Source: Actinophytocola sp.
Lineage (GTDB): Bacteria > Actinomycetota > Actinomycetes > Mycobacteriales > Pseudonocardiaceae
DNA length: 64,000 bases
Reading direction: 5' to 3'
Assembly (NCBI RefSeq): GCF_009379765.1
Contig: NZ_WHTD01000009.1
Location: forward strand, 27,929-91,928
Shown piece by piece: positions 42,821-52,205 of this stretch; positions within the stretch are counted from its first letter, which is position 1, and each line of letters starts with the position of its first letter. The position numbers and the translations under genes were made by a program. The notes beneath the pieces are model-generated. The model saw only the letters and a program-made list of their open reading frames with translations, was not told the DNA's origin and ran no database searches.

Positions 42821-43728
42821 GTCGTCACCCCTTCCAGCGGGTCGCCGCCGGTGTCGCTGTCGCGGGTGTGGAGCGCGTCCAGGTCGGTGAGGAATCGAGC
42901 AGGGTTCTGGTACTGGGCCATGCGCCCGAGCCACCAGAACGCGATCGTGAACAGTCCGCCGACGAGGGCGAGCATCAGTTGACCGAGAGCGCTGTCGAAC
43001 GGCGTGAGGTAGCCGCGGTTGAGGACCACCAGCCCGGCGGCGAAGGCGAGGGTCACCCCGACGATCAGGCGCACGCTGGTGCGGGTGCGCGCACGGCCGG
43101 CTTCCACCCGCAGGCGCATGGACACCTGCTCGCGGGTCTCGGCAGCGAGTTCGCCGAGCAGGTCGGCGAGTTGGCGCGCCTGTTGGTCCGAGGCCAGTAC
43201 CAGGGCGCTGATGACCAGGTCGGCGGTGGGGTCGGCAAGCTGCTCTGCCAGGTGCCGCAGGCTGGGTGCGAGCCGGTCGCCACGTTCGAGCCGGAAGGTC
43301 AGTTCGTTGATCTCCGGTCGGATGGCTTCGGGCACGGTCGAGGCTGTGGCGACGATCGCCTGCTCCAGACCGGCGGCGGCGGACAGGGTGTCGCGCAGCA
43401 TTTCGCTCCACGATGCGATGGCCTCGATCCGCGCCACGGTGCGGACATGCTGGGTGTTCGAGCCGAGCACGCGCGGCAGGCCCGCGGTCGCCATGGCCGC
43501 GAGGATGCCCCCGACGAGCCATCCCGTGGCGACGGCGACCACGATGCCCACACCGCCAGCCGCGAGCAGCCAGCGCGCCAGATGCGGATCAGGTCCGCCG
43601 TGGCTGGCCGGGCGTCGAGCCCATCGCGGAACCCGCAGTGGGGCTCCGCGCCAGCCGGCCACGATCAGCAGCAACCCCAACCCGACACCGGCGCCGAGCA
43701 GACCCATGAGGGCGGTGGTGGCGGTCAT
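42817..43728 (-). CDS. tadB: TadB-like inner-membrane pilus protein
   Basis: The 303-residue protein has N-terminal helices (MGLLGAGVGLGLLLIVAGWR), a type II secretion F domain (IEAIASWSEMLRDTLSAAAG, VISALVLASDQQARQLADLL) and C-terminal helices (SVRLIVGVTLAFAAGLVVLN). It starts at 43728, overlapping the ATPase stop as ATGA, and partners TadC downstream. Confidence 0.88.
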   Translation of the reverse strand: MTATTALMGLLGAGVGLGLLLIVAGWRGAPLRVPRWARRPASHGGPDPHLARWLLAAGGVGIVVAVATGWLVGGILAAMATAGLPRVLGSNTQHVRTVARIEAIASWSEMLRDTLSAAAGLEQAIVATASTVPEAIRPEINELTFRLERGDRLAPSLRHLAEQLADPTADLVISALVLASDQQARQLADLLGELAAETREQVSMRLRVEAGRARTRTSVRLIVGVTLAFAAGLVVLNRGYLTPFDSALGQLMLALVGGLFTIAFWWLGRMAQYQNPARFLTDLDALHTRDSDTGGDPLEGVTT

Positions 43729-45164
43729 GGCGTCCACCATCCCTCGGTCCGGTTGAGCAGGTCCGGGTCGAAGCCGGCGTCGACCAAGTCGTCCATGGTG
43801 TCGGTGCGCAACGGGACGCCGGGGATTGCACGCAGGTCCGGGCCAGGTCGCCACACCTCGTTGGAGATGACCTGCGGGCCGTCGGCGCCGACCACCTCGC
43901 GGACCGAGGACAGGACGCGCTTGCCGTCCTCGCCGCGGGGTTTGCTCAGGTGCACCACGAAGTGCAGCGCTGAGGCGACCAGGAGGTTCGTGGCTTCCAG
44001 TGGCAGCCGTTCGGGTCCTTGCACGGCGTAGGCGGCGAGTTTGGTGAACGCGCCGCTGCTGGTGCTGCTGTGCAGCGTGGCCATGGAGCCGTCGTTGCCC
44101 ATCGACATGGCGTTGCACATCGGGATGACCTCCGGGCCGCGCACCTCGCCGACGATCACCCGGTCCGGGGACATGCGCAGCGACTGCCACACCAAGTCGG
44201 ACTGGGTAATCGCGCCCTGGCCCTCGATGTTCGGTTCGCGAGCCTGCATCTCGGTCACGTCGGGGTGGGCCTGCTTGTCCTCGCCCAGGCCGAGTTCGAA
44301 CACGTCCTCGATCGTGAACAACCGCTCCCAGGCGGGGATCGCCGACGCGAACGCGCGCAGCAAGGTGGTCTTGCCGATTGCGACGCCCCCGGTGACCAGA
44401 CAGTTCTTGCGGCCCCGGACCATCGCGGTGAGGAAGGACTCCAACACTCGGTCGAGGGTTCCGTTCTCCCGCAGGTGCGCCAGCGTCACCCGACGGAAGC
44501 GGTGGCGGCGGATCGCCACGGACGGCCGCATGGTCACGGCCATCACCGCCGCGACCCGTTCCCCGCCGGGAAGCTGGAAGTTCACGACCGGGCTGCCGCG
44601 GTCAAACCGACGCTCCTCAACGCCCGAACGGGCGGCGAGGTCACGGATCAGCTCGACCAGTTCGGTGTCCGACCCGACGATCGGGGCGAGGCATTCCCGC
44701 TTGCCCGAGGCGTAGCGGACGAACACGCGATCGCCGTTGATGTTGATGTTCTCAATCTCCGGGTTCGCCAGCAGGGGCTCCAGCCCGGCCATGCCGAAGA
44801 TCTCATCCAGCGTCGCGCCTATCACGCGGAGCTCAACGTCCTGCGCGACAACGGCGCCGCCACTGTCGAGTTCGTACTGAGCCTGCTTCTCCGCGGCATC
44901 AGCGAGGATGGCCTGCGCCATCCGACGCCGCTCGACGGGTTGCAACGCGGGACGGCCGGCATCTTCATCAGCCTGGATACGTGAGGACAGCTGCGCCGAC
45001 ACCTCCTGACGCAAGTGTGCACGCAACCGCTCCACGGCGCTCGCCTGGTCCGGGTTGCGCCCGGGAATGTCGGTTGGACCCGGCAGGCGCGGCGGTATCG
45101 CGCCGCCCGGTGCGGGTGTGCCGTTGATGGAGGAGGAACTCGGGTCGGCGTGCGACGCGGTCAT
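43725..45164 (-). CDS. tadA: TadA/CpaF pilus ATPase
   Basis: The 479-residue secretion ATPase drives Flp pilus assembly. It has the CpaF N-terminal domain, NPEIENININGDRVFVRYAS, then a P-loop CLVTGGVAIGKTTLLRAF near residue 257 and RMSPDRVIVGEVRGPEVIPM with the Asp and His boxes (GQGAITQSDLVW, SMATLHSSTS). The Walker A reads GGVAIGKT instead of the common GGTGSGKT, but keeps the essential GKT. It overlaps genes on both sides. Confidence 0.93.
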   Translation of the reverse strand: MTASHADPSSSSINGTPAPGGAIPPRLPGPTDIPGRNPDQASAVERLRAHLRQEVSAQLSSRIQADEDAGRPALQPVERRRMAQAILADAAEKQAQYELDSGGAVVAQDVELRVIGATLDEIFGMAGLEPLLANPEIENININGDRVFVRYASGKRECLAPIVGSDTELVELIRDLAARSGVEERRFDRGSPVVNFQLPGGERVAAVMAVTMRPSVAIRRHRFRRVTLAHLRENGTLDRVLESFLTAMVRGRKNCLVTGGVAIGKTTLLRAFASAIPAWERLFTIEDVFELGLGEDKQAHPDVTEMQAREPNIEGQGAITQSDLVWQSLRMSPDRVIVGEVRGPEVIPMCNAMSMGNDGSMATLHSSTSSGAFTKLAAYAVQGPERLPLEATNLLVASALHFVVHLSKPRGEDGKRVLSSVREVVGADGPQVISNEVWRPGPDLRAIPGVPLRTDTMDDLVDAGFDPDLLNRTEGWWTP

Positions 45165-46027
45165 GGCCGTATCCCGTTGGGCGACAACGGTCCCGGCGGC
45201 GGCGAGACCACCGTGCCCGCGATGCTCGGCGTGCGGGCCGCAGCACCGGCGGCGTGTGGCGATGTCGAGCCGACGGGCACCGGCGGTGATTCGGTCGGCG
45301 ATGTGCCGCCTCGCCGCGCGGAGGCGGCGATGCCCAGCAGCAGCCGAGATGCGGCGCGTCCCAGTGCGGAACGATTCGGACCGGGACCGGTGCGGCTACG
45401 TCCACAGAGCACCGCTGCGCCCTTGGGGTCGTGGGGAAGCCGGCCCAACACGCCGATATGGAGTACATGCTCGACCTCCGCGGTGGTGTAGCCGGCGCCG
45501 ACGAGCACGAACGCTGGGCGCGGATTCCACGTCGCGGCCATCCGGAGCTTCCCGGCGACATGCGACAGCTCGTCATCGTGCGCATGGGCCAACAGCACCA
45601 TGGCATCGGCCGCACGGATGATCGGCAGTGCGGGGGAATCCAGACCCACCCGTCCGCAATCGGCCAGCACCACCACCCCGGGTTGATCGCCCGCGGCGCG
45701 CAGAACGGAAGTGCGCTGAGGCGCCAGGATGCCCAGGGCCGCGCGGGCGCGCTCGGCACCAACCGGTCCAGGAACCACCGCCAGGCCAGCAGGCAGCCGT
45801 TGCGAGTGCTGCCACAGCACGCCAGCGTCGCGGTTGCGTCGGGCGGCGGCAGCCAAACTCACCAACCCGGGCGTGGCGGGCAGGCGGAACCGAGCGGCCA
45901 GATCACCGCCAGCCGGGTCGCACTCGACCACCACCGGATTCTGATCGGTGGCCCAGCGCGCGGCCAGCGCGACCGCGGTGGTGGTAACGCCCGGTGAGCC
46001 CTTCAGCGAACAGAGAGCGATCAACAT
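45161..46027 (-). CDS. TadZ/CpaE-like ParA-family ATPase
   Basis: The 288-residue protein begins MLIALCSLKGSPGVTTTAVA, a deviant Walker A of the MinD/ParA type with an early Lys, followed by VVVECDPAGGDLAARF. There is VVVLADCGRVGLDS in place of the second acidic motif. Such proteins position the Tad machine at the pole. The N-terminal receiver-like domain of CpaE is missing, so it is the short form. The C-terminal 60 residues are Pro/Ser-rich. Confidence 0.85.
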   Translation of the reverse strand: MLIALCSLKGSPGVTTTAVALAARWATDQNPVVVECDPAGGDLAARFRLPATPGLVSLAAAARRNRDAGVLWQHSQRLPAGLAVVPGPVGAERARAALGILAPQRTSVLRAAGDQPGVVVLADCGRVGLDSPALPIIRAADAMVLLAHAHDDELSHVAGKLRMAATWNPRPAFVLVGAGYTTAEVEHVLHIGVLGRLPHDPKGAAVLCGRSRTGPGPNRSALGRAASRLLLGIAASARRGGTSPTESPPVPVGSTSPHAAGAAARTPSIAGTVVSPPPGPLSPNGIRP

Positions 46028-46758
46028 CAGCTACCACCTCCACTCAACACCACAAGGTCGATCTGCCCGGTGGGTGCGACAGCGAGCTGGCGGGCGTCGA
46101 CCTCCGCCAGCTGCAACGACACCACCGTGGTTTGCTGATCCGCCCCCGATGCGCCGACGTCAACTACCATCGCCGCCCATTGCGCGACCGGCGCGGCAAC
46201 CGCGGATTCGTTCGTACTGGGCGTGCCAGCCGTCGACGAGGTTGCCGACACCAGCACCGCGACACGAGCTCCCGGAGCAAGCGCGGGCGGAAACTGGCCG
46301 GCGGTCAATGCCACAGCGGCCACCGCTTGCCCTGTGGCGGGGATCGCCGGTGCCCCCACCGAGCCACGGGTGAGCAACGCCCCCGTGGGCAGGCTGTAAG
46401 CGACCGGATGACCGAGCACTGTGGCCGAATCGCCCGCCGGGACCGCGTCCAACCCCACATCCGTGGAGATCGCTACTTGTCGAAGATCCTGCGTGGACAG
46501 AAGTTGTCCAACTGAGACTGGTCGTGCCAGCACCAGAACTGACCGCCGGTCGTCAACCTGCGTCGAGACAACCATCGCGGCGGCAGCACAAGCGACCACC
46601 AGAATGACGCCCAGCAGCAGGTATGGGATGCGACGCGACCGCCCGACAGCTTTCCACCGTGCCGGCGGATCCTTCTTAACTCCGCGTTGGGTCCAGGAGC
46701 CCGGTGGTGCGGTAGCGCCCTCGGGATTCTCTGGCCTTGTTGAGACGGGTGTGCTCAC
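46027..46758 (-). CDS. CpaB/RcpC-like SAF-domain pilus protein
   Basis: The 243-residue product has a membrane helix (YLLLGVILVVACAAAAMVV) and a SAF domain: SVLVLARPVSVGQLLSTQDL, ATVLGHPVAYSLPTGALLTR and VAAVALTAGQFPPALAPGAR. CpaB-type proteins help assemble or gate the Tad pilus and bind wall polymers. The GTG at 46758 has an AAGGAGG 7 bases upstream, better than the ATG at 46782. It touches the TadZ-like gene. Confidence 0.82.
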   Translation of the reverse strand: MSTPVSTRPENPEGATAPPGSWTQRGVKKDPPARWKAVGRSRRIPYLLLGVILVVACAAAAMVVSTQVDDRRSVLVLARPVSVGQLLSTQDLRQVAISTDVGLDAVPAGDSATVLGHPVAYSLPTGALLTRGSVGAPAIPATGQAVAAVALTAGQFPPALAPGARVAVLVSATSSTAGTPSTNESAVAAPVAQWAAMVVDVGASGADQQTTVVSLQLAEVDARQLAVAPTGQIDLVVLSGGGS

Positions 46759-46883
46759 GCCCGGCCTCCTTGTTCTTGGCATGGGACCACCGTGCCGCGA
46801 CACGTCTACGACGTGGTGGCCAAATTGGACAGATCTGCGGTTGTCGGTTGTGGGACCAGGCAGCCGGGTGTTCCGAGGCGGGG

Positions 46884-47747
46884 TCAGCCGCCGCCGGTGT
46901 TGACCGCCTGGCTCTCCACGACTCGGAAAGCCGCGGTAGCGGTCGTGATCATGTCGGGGAACGTGCCGGACTGCCCCGCACCCGACCAGCTGATCGACCA
47001 ATGCACCGCGGCCGACACCGGATAGGCGTTGTTCGGCTGGCCGGCTGAGGAAGTTCGGTAGATATGACCGCAGTCAGGCGATACAGCCATCGGGTCACCA
47101 CCGGCGGGGAACGGCGTGCCTCCGCTACGGCACATCACGGTCGAGCCGTCGCCCATGAACCAGACCAACGAGGTCGGCCTCGCGACCGCCGTCACGGACA
47201 CCCCCGGCACCGAGGCAGTGGCCGACTGCTGCTCCCATCCGCTGGACAACCACAGCCACGTCGGCAACGTCACCAACTGATCACTCGACGGGTTGGCCGC
47301 GATGTCCGGCGTGGGCAGGCGCAACTGGCTTCGGGCCAGCCGCGCAACCTCGGCTGGAGTAAACGCCGCCACGTACTCGGGCGTTTGAATGACGCCCGAC
47401 GCCGAGCACAAACCGTTTAGCCACAAGCCTGGCGCTGTGCCTGAACCGGCAGACCCCGGCGGTCGGTAGTCACTTGGTTCGTAGTCGCACTCCGCCACCG
47501 AGTTCTCGCCCCCACCGGTTGGCGCGGTGCCACCACCGCTCTGGCTGTCTTCCTGCTGCGGCTCTTGGCCTTGACCGGGGTCGGCATTGCCGGTTCCACC
47601 ATCGTTTCCGGCCCCAATGTCACAGCCAGGGGATGGCGTCTGGTCGCAGTCCACGGACCCCCATGGGTCACGGGCAAAGGCGGGCGCCGCACTGACGATG
47701 ATCAGCGCGCATACCATGCCGGTGACCGTTAACGTTCGCCTCAGCAT
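46884..47747 (-). CDS. Secreted protein of the Tad locus, unknown function
   Basis: The 287-residue precursor has a classic signal peptide (LTVTGMVCALIIVSAAPAFA, cut after AFA), a Gly/Gln-rich spacer and a C-terminal domain with four to five Cys (AECDYEPSDY, LWLNGLCSASG, VMCRSGGTPF, SPDCGHIYR). FTPAEVARLARSQLRLPTPD is recognisable in proteins I associate with actinobacterial Tad-like loci, without a known role. It overlaps the lipoprotein gene upstream by 7 bases. Confidence 0.7.
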   Translation of the reverse strand: MLRRTLTVTGMVCALIIVSAAPAFARDPWGSVDCDQTPSPGCDIGAGNDGGTGNADPGQGQEPQQEDSQSGGGTAPTGGGENSVAECDYEPSDYRPPGSAGSGTAPGLWLNGLCSASGVIQTPEYVAAFTPAEVARLARSQLRLPTPDIAANPSSDQLVTLPTWLWLSSGWEQQSATASVPGVSVTAVARPTSLVWFMGDGSTVMCRSGGTPFPAGGDPMAVSPDCGHIYRTSSAGQPNNAYPVSAAVHWSISWSGAGQSGTFPDMITTATAAFRVVESQAVNTGGG

Positions 47748-48343
47748 GTCCCAATCTCCTGAACACCGAAGTCGGTCACCTGCCAGGCGCCGCCCGCCTG
47801 CTTCTCGACGACGGCGTTGATCTCCCGTCGCCCACCAGGGATGTCATCGGCGGGCTCGCCGGTGTCAACGCGGTACTGGATCCAATCGGTACTGTCACCG
47901 CAGTCAGCAATGATCACCTTGACAGGAGCCGAAGCCGGCTCCACAGAGGACACTTGAGGATCGACCTTCGGCCGGCCCTTGCTCACCAGTCCGTTCGCCT
48001 TGTCCGTATAGAGCCCACGCGTGATGTTGGTCAGCGCCGTGCCGGTGGCATGCTGCCCCAAACGCGGGTCCTGCCAATTCGACGTCTCAGCGGCGACCGC
48101 GTAGTCCTCCCACATCCCCCGATAAGCGGCGATCGCCTGCTGACGGGCCGCGTCGGCGGGGGTCGCCGACGACGGCGGCGGATCAGACGGTGACACCGGT
48201 GCCGCGTTGGTAGCCGAATCTGACGTCGGAACCGGATCGGACGGCGATCCGGAACTACATGCCGCCGACAGCGTCGCCGCAACAACCACGCCCACCCAGA
48301 CAGCGACATGCCGACCTGCCCCTCGGGAGCCCACTGACTCCAC
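47741..48343 (-). CDS. Lipoprotein of the Tad locus
   Basis: The 200-residue precursor has a signal with lipobox (VGVVVAATLSAAC) and a Ser/Pro-rich linker, then AARQQAIAAYRGMWEDYAVA, a helix common to small actinobacterial lipoproteins, and an NTF2-like end (AVVEKQAGGAWQVTDFGVQE). I chose the GTG at 48343 because of the GGAG just upstream; an ATG at 48463 is much longer and lacks a signal-like start. First gene of the leftward Tad operon. Confidence 0.72.
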   Translation of the reverse strand: MESVGSRGAGRHVAVWVGVVVAATLSAACSSGSPSDPVPTSDSATNAAPVSPSDPPPSSATPADAARQQAIAAYRGMWEDYAVAAETSNWQDPRLGQHATGTALTNITRGLYTDKANGLVSKGRPKVDPQVSSVEPASAPVKVIIADCGDSTDWIQYRVDTGEPADDIPGGRREINAVVEKQAGGAWQVTDFGVQEIGTC

Positions 48344-48621
48344 CCCCTTGCTCCTCTCACTCAAACTCAGACGGAGCCGAGTGCCCTGGATCACACATCT
48401 ACCCTGCCACCCCATACCGACTGCAAGGTGTGAAAGCACGTACCCGAAAGTCGGAATGGCCATTTCATCCCAACGTCACCCGAATGGGGTAATCGGCCAA
48501 GTTCGCCCAGCCCACAATGTGGCGCTTCTGGTAAGTCCTGATGACAGGCTGTACATGTCGATTGGGGGCTTGCCATGGTGCGTCCGCAGCAAGACGTGCC
48601 GAGCCGCTGCAACGCGTAGCC

Positions 48622-49290
48622 ATGCTGCCAATCGGCGCGATCTCAGCCTGGGCGCTACTCGGCGCGTTCCTGTCGCTTGCACTCCGCCCCGTGGTGGTTC
48701 GATCATTGAGCAAGGCTTCGCCGAGCGCCGTACTACCCCCATTGGGTGTCCTCGAAGGACTGACCGCGGCATTGTTCGCGGCCCTCGCCTACCGCCTCGG
48801 GGCGCAGGTCGAACTCTTGGCGTTCAGCGCTCTCGTAACGACCTGCGTACCGCTTGCCGCACTCGACCTGATCGCGCGCAAGCTGCCGAACATCCTCATC
48901 GGCACGACCTACGTTGGGGTGCTGCCACTGCTCGGCCTCGACGCGATTCTCAACGGTCCTGACCAACTCACCCGGGCGCTTCTCAGCATGATGGCCGCAC
49001 TGGTCGCCCACGGAGTCCTATACGCAGCGGGGGCGGTCGGAGGGGGCGACCTGAAGCTGGTCGGCGCCCTGGCGGCCGCGCTCGGCTGGGTCAGCTGGAC
49101 AGCGACCTGGACAGGCTTCATTGCCGGCTGGCTGATTGGCGGCTTGGCCGTGCTCACAGGCACAGCCTTCCGCGGCAAGCAACGTCTTCCCAACGTCCCG
49201 CTCGGGCTATACCTCATCGCTGGAACACTGCTGACCTTGCTCACCCTGGGCGCGCCTGTACAGAGTGATCTTCCCGCACCAGTGGAGTGA
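48622..49290 (+). CDS. Prepilin peptidase (TadV/CpaA-like)
   Basis: The 222-residue membrane protease has the two catalytic Asp residues in AALDLIARKLPN (about residue 79) and AVGGGDLKLVGALAA (about 141, the GxGD motif), with several hydrophobic helices between and after. It would cleave the TadE and Flp precursors encoded on the other strand. It is divergent from the lipoprotein gene and is the last intact element gene I can place. Confidence 0.9.
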   Translation: MLPIGAISAWALLGAFLSLALRPVVVRSLSKASPSAVLPPLGVLEGLTAALFAALAYRLGAQVELLAFSALVTTCVPLAALDLIARKLPNILIGTTYVGVLPLLGLDAILNGPDQLTRALLSMMAALVAHGVLYAAGAVGGGDLKLVGALAAALGWVSWTATWTGFIAGWLIGGLAVLTGTAFRGKQRLPNVPLGLYLIAGTLLTLLTLGAPVQSDLPAPVE

Positions 49291-49455
49291 TCGGCCTATC
49301 CTCAATTTGCCCGCAGCTCGCCTGGCTCGCCGGTTGCCCGCCCGCCGGTCAGCCGGTCCACTCCGAGGGACCGCCGGACTGAACGGGCTTGTCGGCCGGC
49401 CATCCGACTGCCCGCCGAAGACGAGAAGAACCCGCAATGTCAGCCCGCCGACCGT

Positions 49456-49680
49456 TTGAACCAGGACATGATCACCACGCTGGACCAGCTCAGCGAAGAC
49501 CTCAGCACCGATGCCAAGCCACTCGGCGACGGGGCACGACTTCCCCTGCCCGGCGGCGATCCGGCGCTGCTGGAAGCCGCCGCAGACGCGGCCACCCCGT
49601 TGTCCGGCCCGGTGCGGTCGTTTCCGAGCGACATTGATCATGGTGGTGATCGTTTAGTGCGGTCAGAAGCGGCCGACATG
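49456..49680 (+). other. Possible gene fragment
   Basis: One frame reads NQDMITTLDQLSEDLSTDAK and then LEAAADAATPLSGPVRSF, protein-like but without a family or good start. It runs without a stop into the CRISPR-like repeats. It may be the 3' remnant of a lost gene; support is weak. Confidence 0.25.
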
Positions 49681-49757
49681 TGCGGTCGGTTCTCATGGTC
49701 AGAATCACTCGGTCAATGCCCGTCTGAGGCACAGCGGAGCTGTGCAACCACGCGGAC

Positions 49758-49894
49758 GGACCAGCCACGCAGGCGCGGGGACGACTGCTGGGTCCACTCG
49801 GTGTTGCTGTCGATGGTGGGACCAGCCCCACGGGCGCGGGGACGACGGGTTGAGCGGGACGATCGCGAGCGCGCCGTGGGGACCAGCCCCGCGG
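49758..49894. CRISPR. Degenerate type I-E-like CRISPR remnant
   Basis: Two 28-base repeats at 49758-49785 and 49819-49846 begin GGACCAGCC and end GCGCGGGGACGAC, differing at a few bases. A third, at 49880, keeps only its first 11 bases before changing into WD40 coding sequence. The period is exactly 61 (28 plus 33-base spacers at 49786-49818 and 49847-49879), as in type I-E arrays of actinomycetes. No cas genes are in the window. Confidence 0.7.
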
Positions 49895-50627
49895 TGGCGT
49901 TCGGTGTCGACGGGGACGGGCGACGGTTGCTGGCGTCCGGCGGAGACGACACGGTGTGGCTGTGGGGAACCAACCTTCAGAGCACGGGCCTGGCGAAGAG
50001 TATCGAGGGCACGATGAGGGCAATCGCGTTCGACACCGATGGGACGCGCTTGCTGGCCTCCGTCGGCTACGGCGAGGTGCGGTTGTGGGATCCGGCGACC
50101 GGCGCTCAAGTGGGTGGTCCGCTACATCACGCGGGCGTGGACGCGGTGGCGTTCGGTGTCGACCGGGCGGGGCCGGCGGCTGCTGGCCTCCGGCGGCGGC
50201 TGGGACGGCACGGTGCGGTTGTGGGATCCGGCGACCGGCGAACCGGTGGGTGCGCTGCACCACGGGAGCCCGCGCACGCCGTGGCGTTTGGTCTCGACGG
50301 ACATGGGCAGCGGCTGTTGGCCTCCGCTGCAGGCGACAAGGTGCGGTTGTGGGGATCCCGGCGACCGGCGCCCCAGCGGGCGACCCATTACATCACCCGC
50401 CGCACGTGACCGCGGTGGCGTTCGGTGTCGGTGCCGGCGGGCGGGGCTTGCTGTCTCCGGCGGCAGCGACAAAAACGGTGCGGTTGTGGGATCCGGCGAC
50501 CGGCGCGCGTGTAGCGACGCTTTTGCGCCGAACAGAGCCTCGGGCACTCGCCATGCAGGGCGCCCAGCTGGCCATCTGCGACTACGACGGTGTCACCGTC
50601 GTCGAGATCGCAAGCCGTGGCATGTAG
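49880..50627 (+). pseudogene. WD40-repeat protein, 3' remnant with several frameshifts
   Basis: WD40 units appear in turn in different frames: AVAFGVDGDGRRLLASGG then DDTVWLWG; IAFDTDGTRLLASVGYGEVR; then in another frame LASGGGWDGTVRLWDPATGE; back to AVAFGLDGHGQRLLASAAGD; and finally AAATKTVRLWDPATGARVAT with the terminal QGAQLAICDYDGVTVVEIA and stop at 50627. At least three frame changes make it non-functional. The 5' end is cut exactly at the third CRISPR repeat. Confidence 0.8.
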
Positions 50628-50656
50628 GCCGGCCGCGGGCAGGCCGACCCGACGAT

Positions 50657-51922
50657 CTACGAACCCGCTTGACCCGGGTTCAGGGGTAGATATTGCGGGG
50701 CAATTCCGAGCCCTCGAAGCAGGGGGGCGAGTAGCCGCTCGGTGATTGCATGCGGGGCGTTGACGAGTTCTTCGGTGGAAGCTGAGGTGACGCGCTCGTA
50801 CTCGTCGCGGGTGTAGGGATGGCCTGGGGGGTTCCCAGGGCTGGCCAGCTTGTCCATCGGCACCACACCGCGAAGCCGGTCGATGCGGATGCCGAGCCGC
50901 CATTGTCCCTGGTAAGCGGCGTATTGGTCCGCGAGCCGCCCAGCGAGTGCAGCGAAGGCTTGGGTCAGGCCTAACGCAACCACGGCGATCAACGCGCGCG
51001 GCGGTGGAGTGTCTGCGAATCTCGGGCCCGGCCCGAAGTCGGTGCCTCGTCCACAGATGAGCCTGATCCCGCCGTCCTCGCGAACGAGCAAGTCGAGCAT
51101 GCCGGGTTCGTAGATGCGATCGCCACCGCTCACGGTCGTGAATGCGTGCCCTTCAGCTCGCGGGCTGCGCCACGGCAGCTGTTGCAAGCGAGGGTCGAAT
51201 GACGGCCAGTTCGAGGTTCGCGCGATCTCGTCGAGAAGCTCGTTGATGATCGTGACGGCGTTGTTTCGAGCGAGAAGGCCGACGAACACTTCTTCCGGGG
51301 CGACTTCTGGTTGAGCTAGAAGGTAGAGGTGACTGTGCTGTCGTTCGTCATCAGGGAGCGGATCGTCGTGCACCATCTGCCGTAGGTCGGCGGCGATGTC
51401 GCTGCGCGTGCGCGCCCGGTCGGCGAGAATTCCGCGGACTTGTTCATCGCTGAGTTTGATGTTGGCGCGGTCCCCGCGGCCATAGTAGACGTAGTCGACC
51501 ATGTGCGGTGCCTGCGCGCTTGGTGGGACATGCACCAGCAGACAACCATGCCCCGGGCGGTCAGGGTCGGGGACTTCCAGGCTGCGAACCACGAGCGACG
51601 GCAGGACCTTGTCGCGAGCGATCTGGTCGACCCGATCCGCCAGTTTGGCTAGTTCGACGCCACATACCTTGCCAGCGTGGCTGTGGTGGTCTTCCACTCC
51701 GATGATGAGCAGACCACCGTCGACCGCGAGGGACGCGAGGTCCTTGGCCACGTCGGTGTTCACGGTGGCTTTCCCGACGGGAAGCTCCTGCTTCAGGTCA
51801 ACCCATTGGGTTTCATCGATCAGCCCACCGGCGGCCGCCTCAACGACATCGGCCCAGGTAGCCGGGCTCCATCTGCCTTTGTCCGGGCCTAGGTAGGCGG
51901 TGCTGCGCAACGGTTCAACCAC
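50657..51922 (-). CDS. AlbA_2/Schlafen-type putative ATP-binding protein
   Basis: The 421-residue protein has an AlbA_2-like N-terminal domain: WVDLKQELPVGKATVNTDVA, KDLASLAVDGGLLIIGVEDH, then PPSAQAPHMVDYVYYGRGDR. The C-terminal 200 residues match nothing I recognise. Schlafen-related proteins can be nucleases, regulators or defence factors; the sequence alone does not decide. The GTG at 51922 is provisional. It stands alone among remnants and looks intact. Confidence 0.7.
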   Translation of the reverse strand: MVEPLRSTAYLGPDKGRWSPATWADVVEAAAGGLIDETQWVDLKQELPVGKATVNTDVAKDLASLAVDGGLLIIGVEDHHSHAGKVCGVELAKLADRVDQIARDKVLPSLVVRSLEVPDPDRPGHGCLLVHVPPSAQAPHMVDYVYYGRGDRANIKLSDEQVRGILADRARTRSDIAADLRQMVHDDPLPDDERQHSHLYLLAQPEVAPEEVFVGLLARNNAVTIINELLDEIARTSNWPSFDPRLQQLPWRSPRAEGHAFTTVSGGDRIYEPGMLDLLVREDGGIRLICGRGTDFGPGPRFADTPPPRALIAVVALGLTQAFAALAGRLADQYAAYQGQWRLGIRIDRLRGVVPMDKLASPGNPPGHPYTRDEYERVTSASTEELVNAPHAITERLLAPLLRGLGIAPQYLPLNPGQAGS

Positions 51923-51978
51923 AATGCTCTATCTACCACTGAACCACCAAGGCCTGGCGCAGGCAGGCCGATCGCTTA

Positions 51979-52194
51979 TCAGTTCCGTTTGTTCAGGTTG
52001 GCGATGAGCTCGCGGTTGGCTGTCCGGGCGGCGTCGAGTTCCTCATCCCGCTCCGCTAGCTGGCCGCGAAGGTCGACCACCTGCTGTTCCAGGTCGGCAA
52101 TTCGGCGTTGGAGCTGTTCGATGTCGGCCGGGGCGCCGAGCCCGGACTCCCGCCAAGCCTGCTCGCCGAGCAGCTCGGACAGCTTCTTCTCCAA
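51979..52194 (-). pseudogene. Coiled-coil C-terminal remnant (DUF6262/transposon-type)
   Basis: The 71 codons are almost one long heptad coiled coil (QLQRRIADLEQQVVDLRGQL and AERDEELDAARTANREL). This matches the C-terminus of small proteins that accompany tyrosine-recombinase transposons; the N-terminal helix-turn-helix half is missing. Next to it lies a recombinase fragment in the opposite direction, so both seem to be leftovers of such a transposon. Confidence 0.5.
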
Positions 52195-52205
52195 CTCGCC
52201 ACGTC

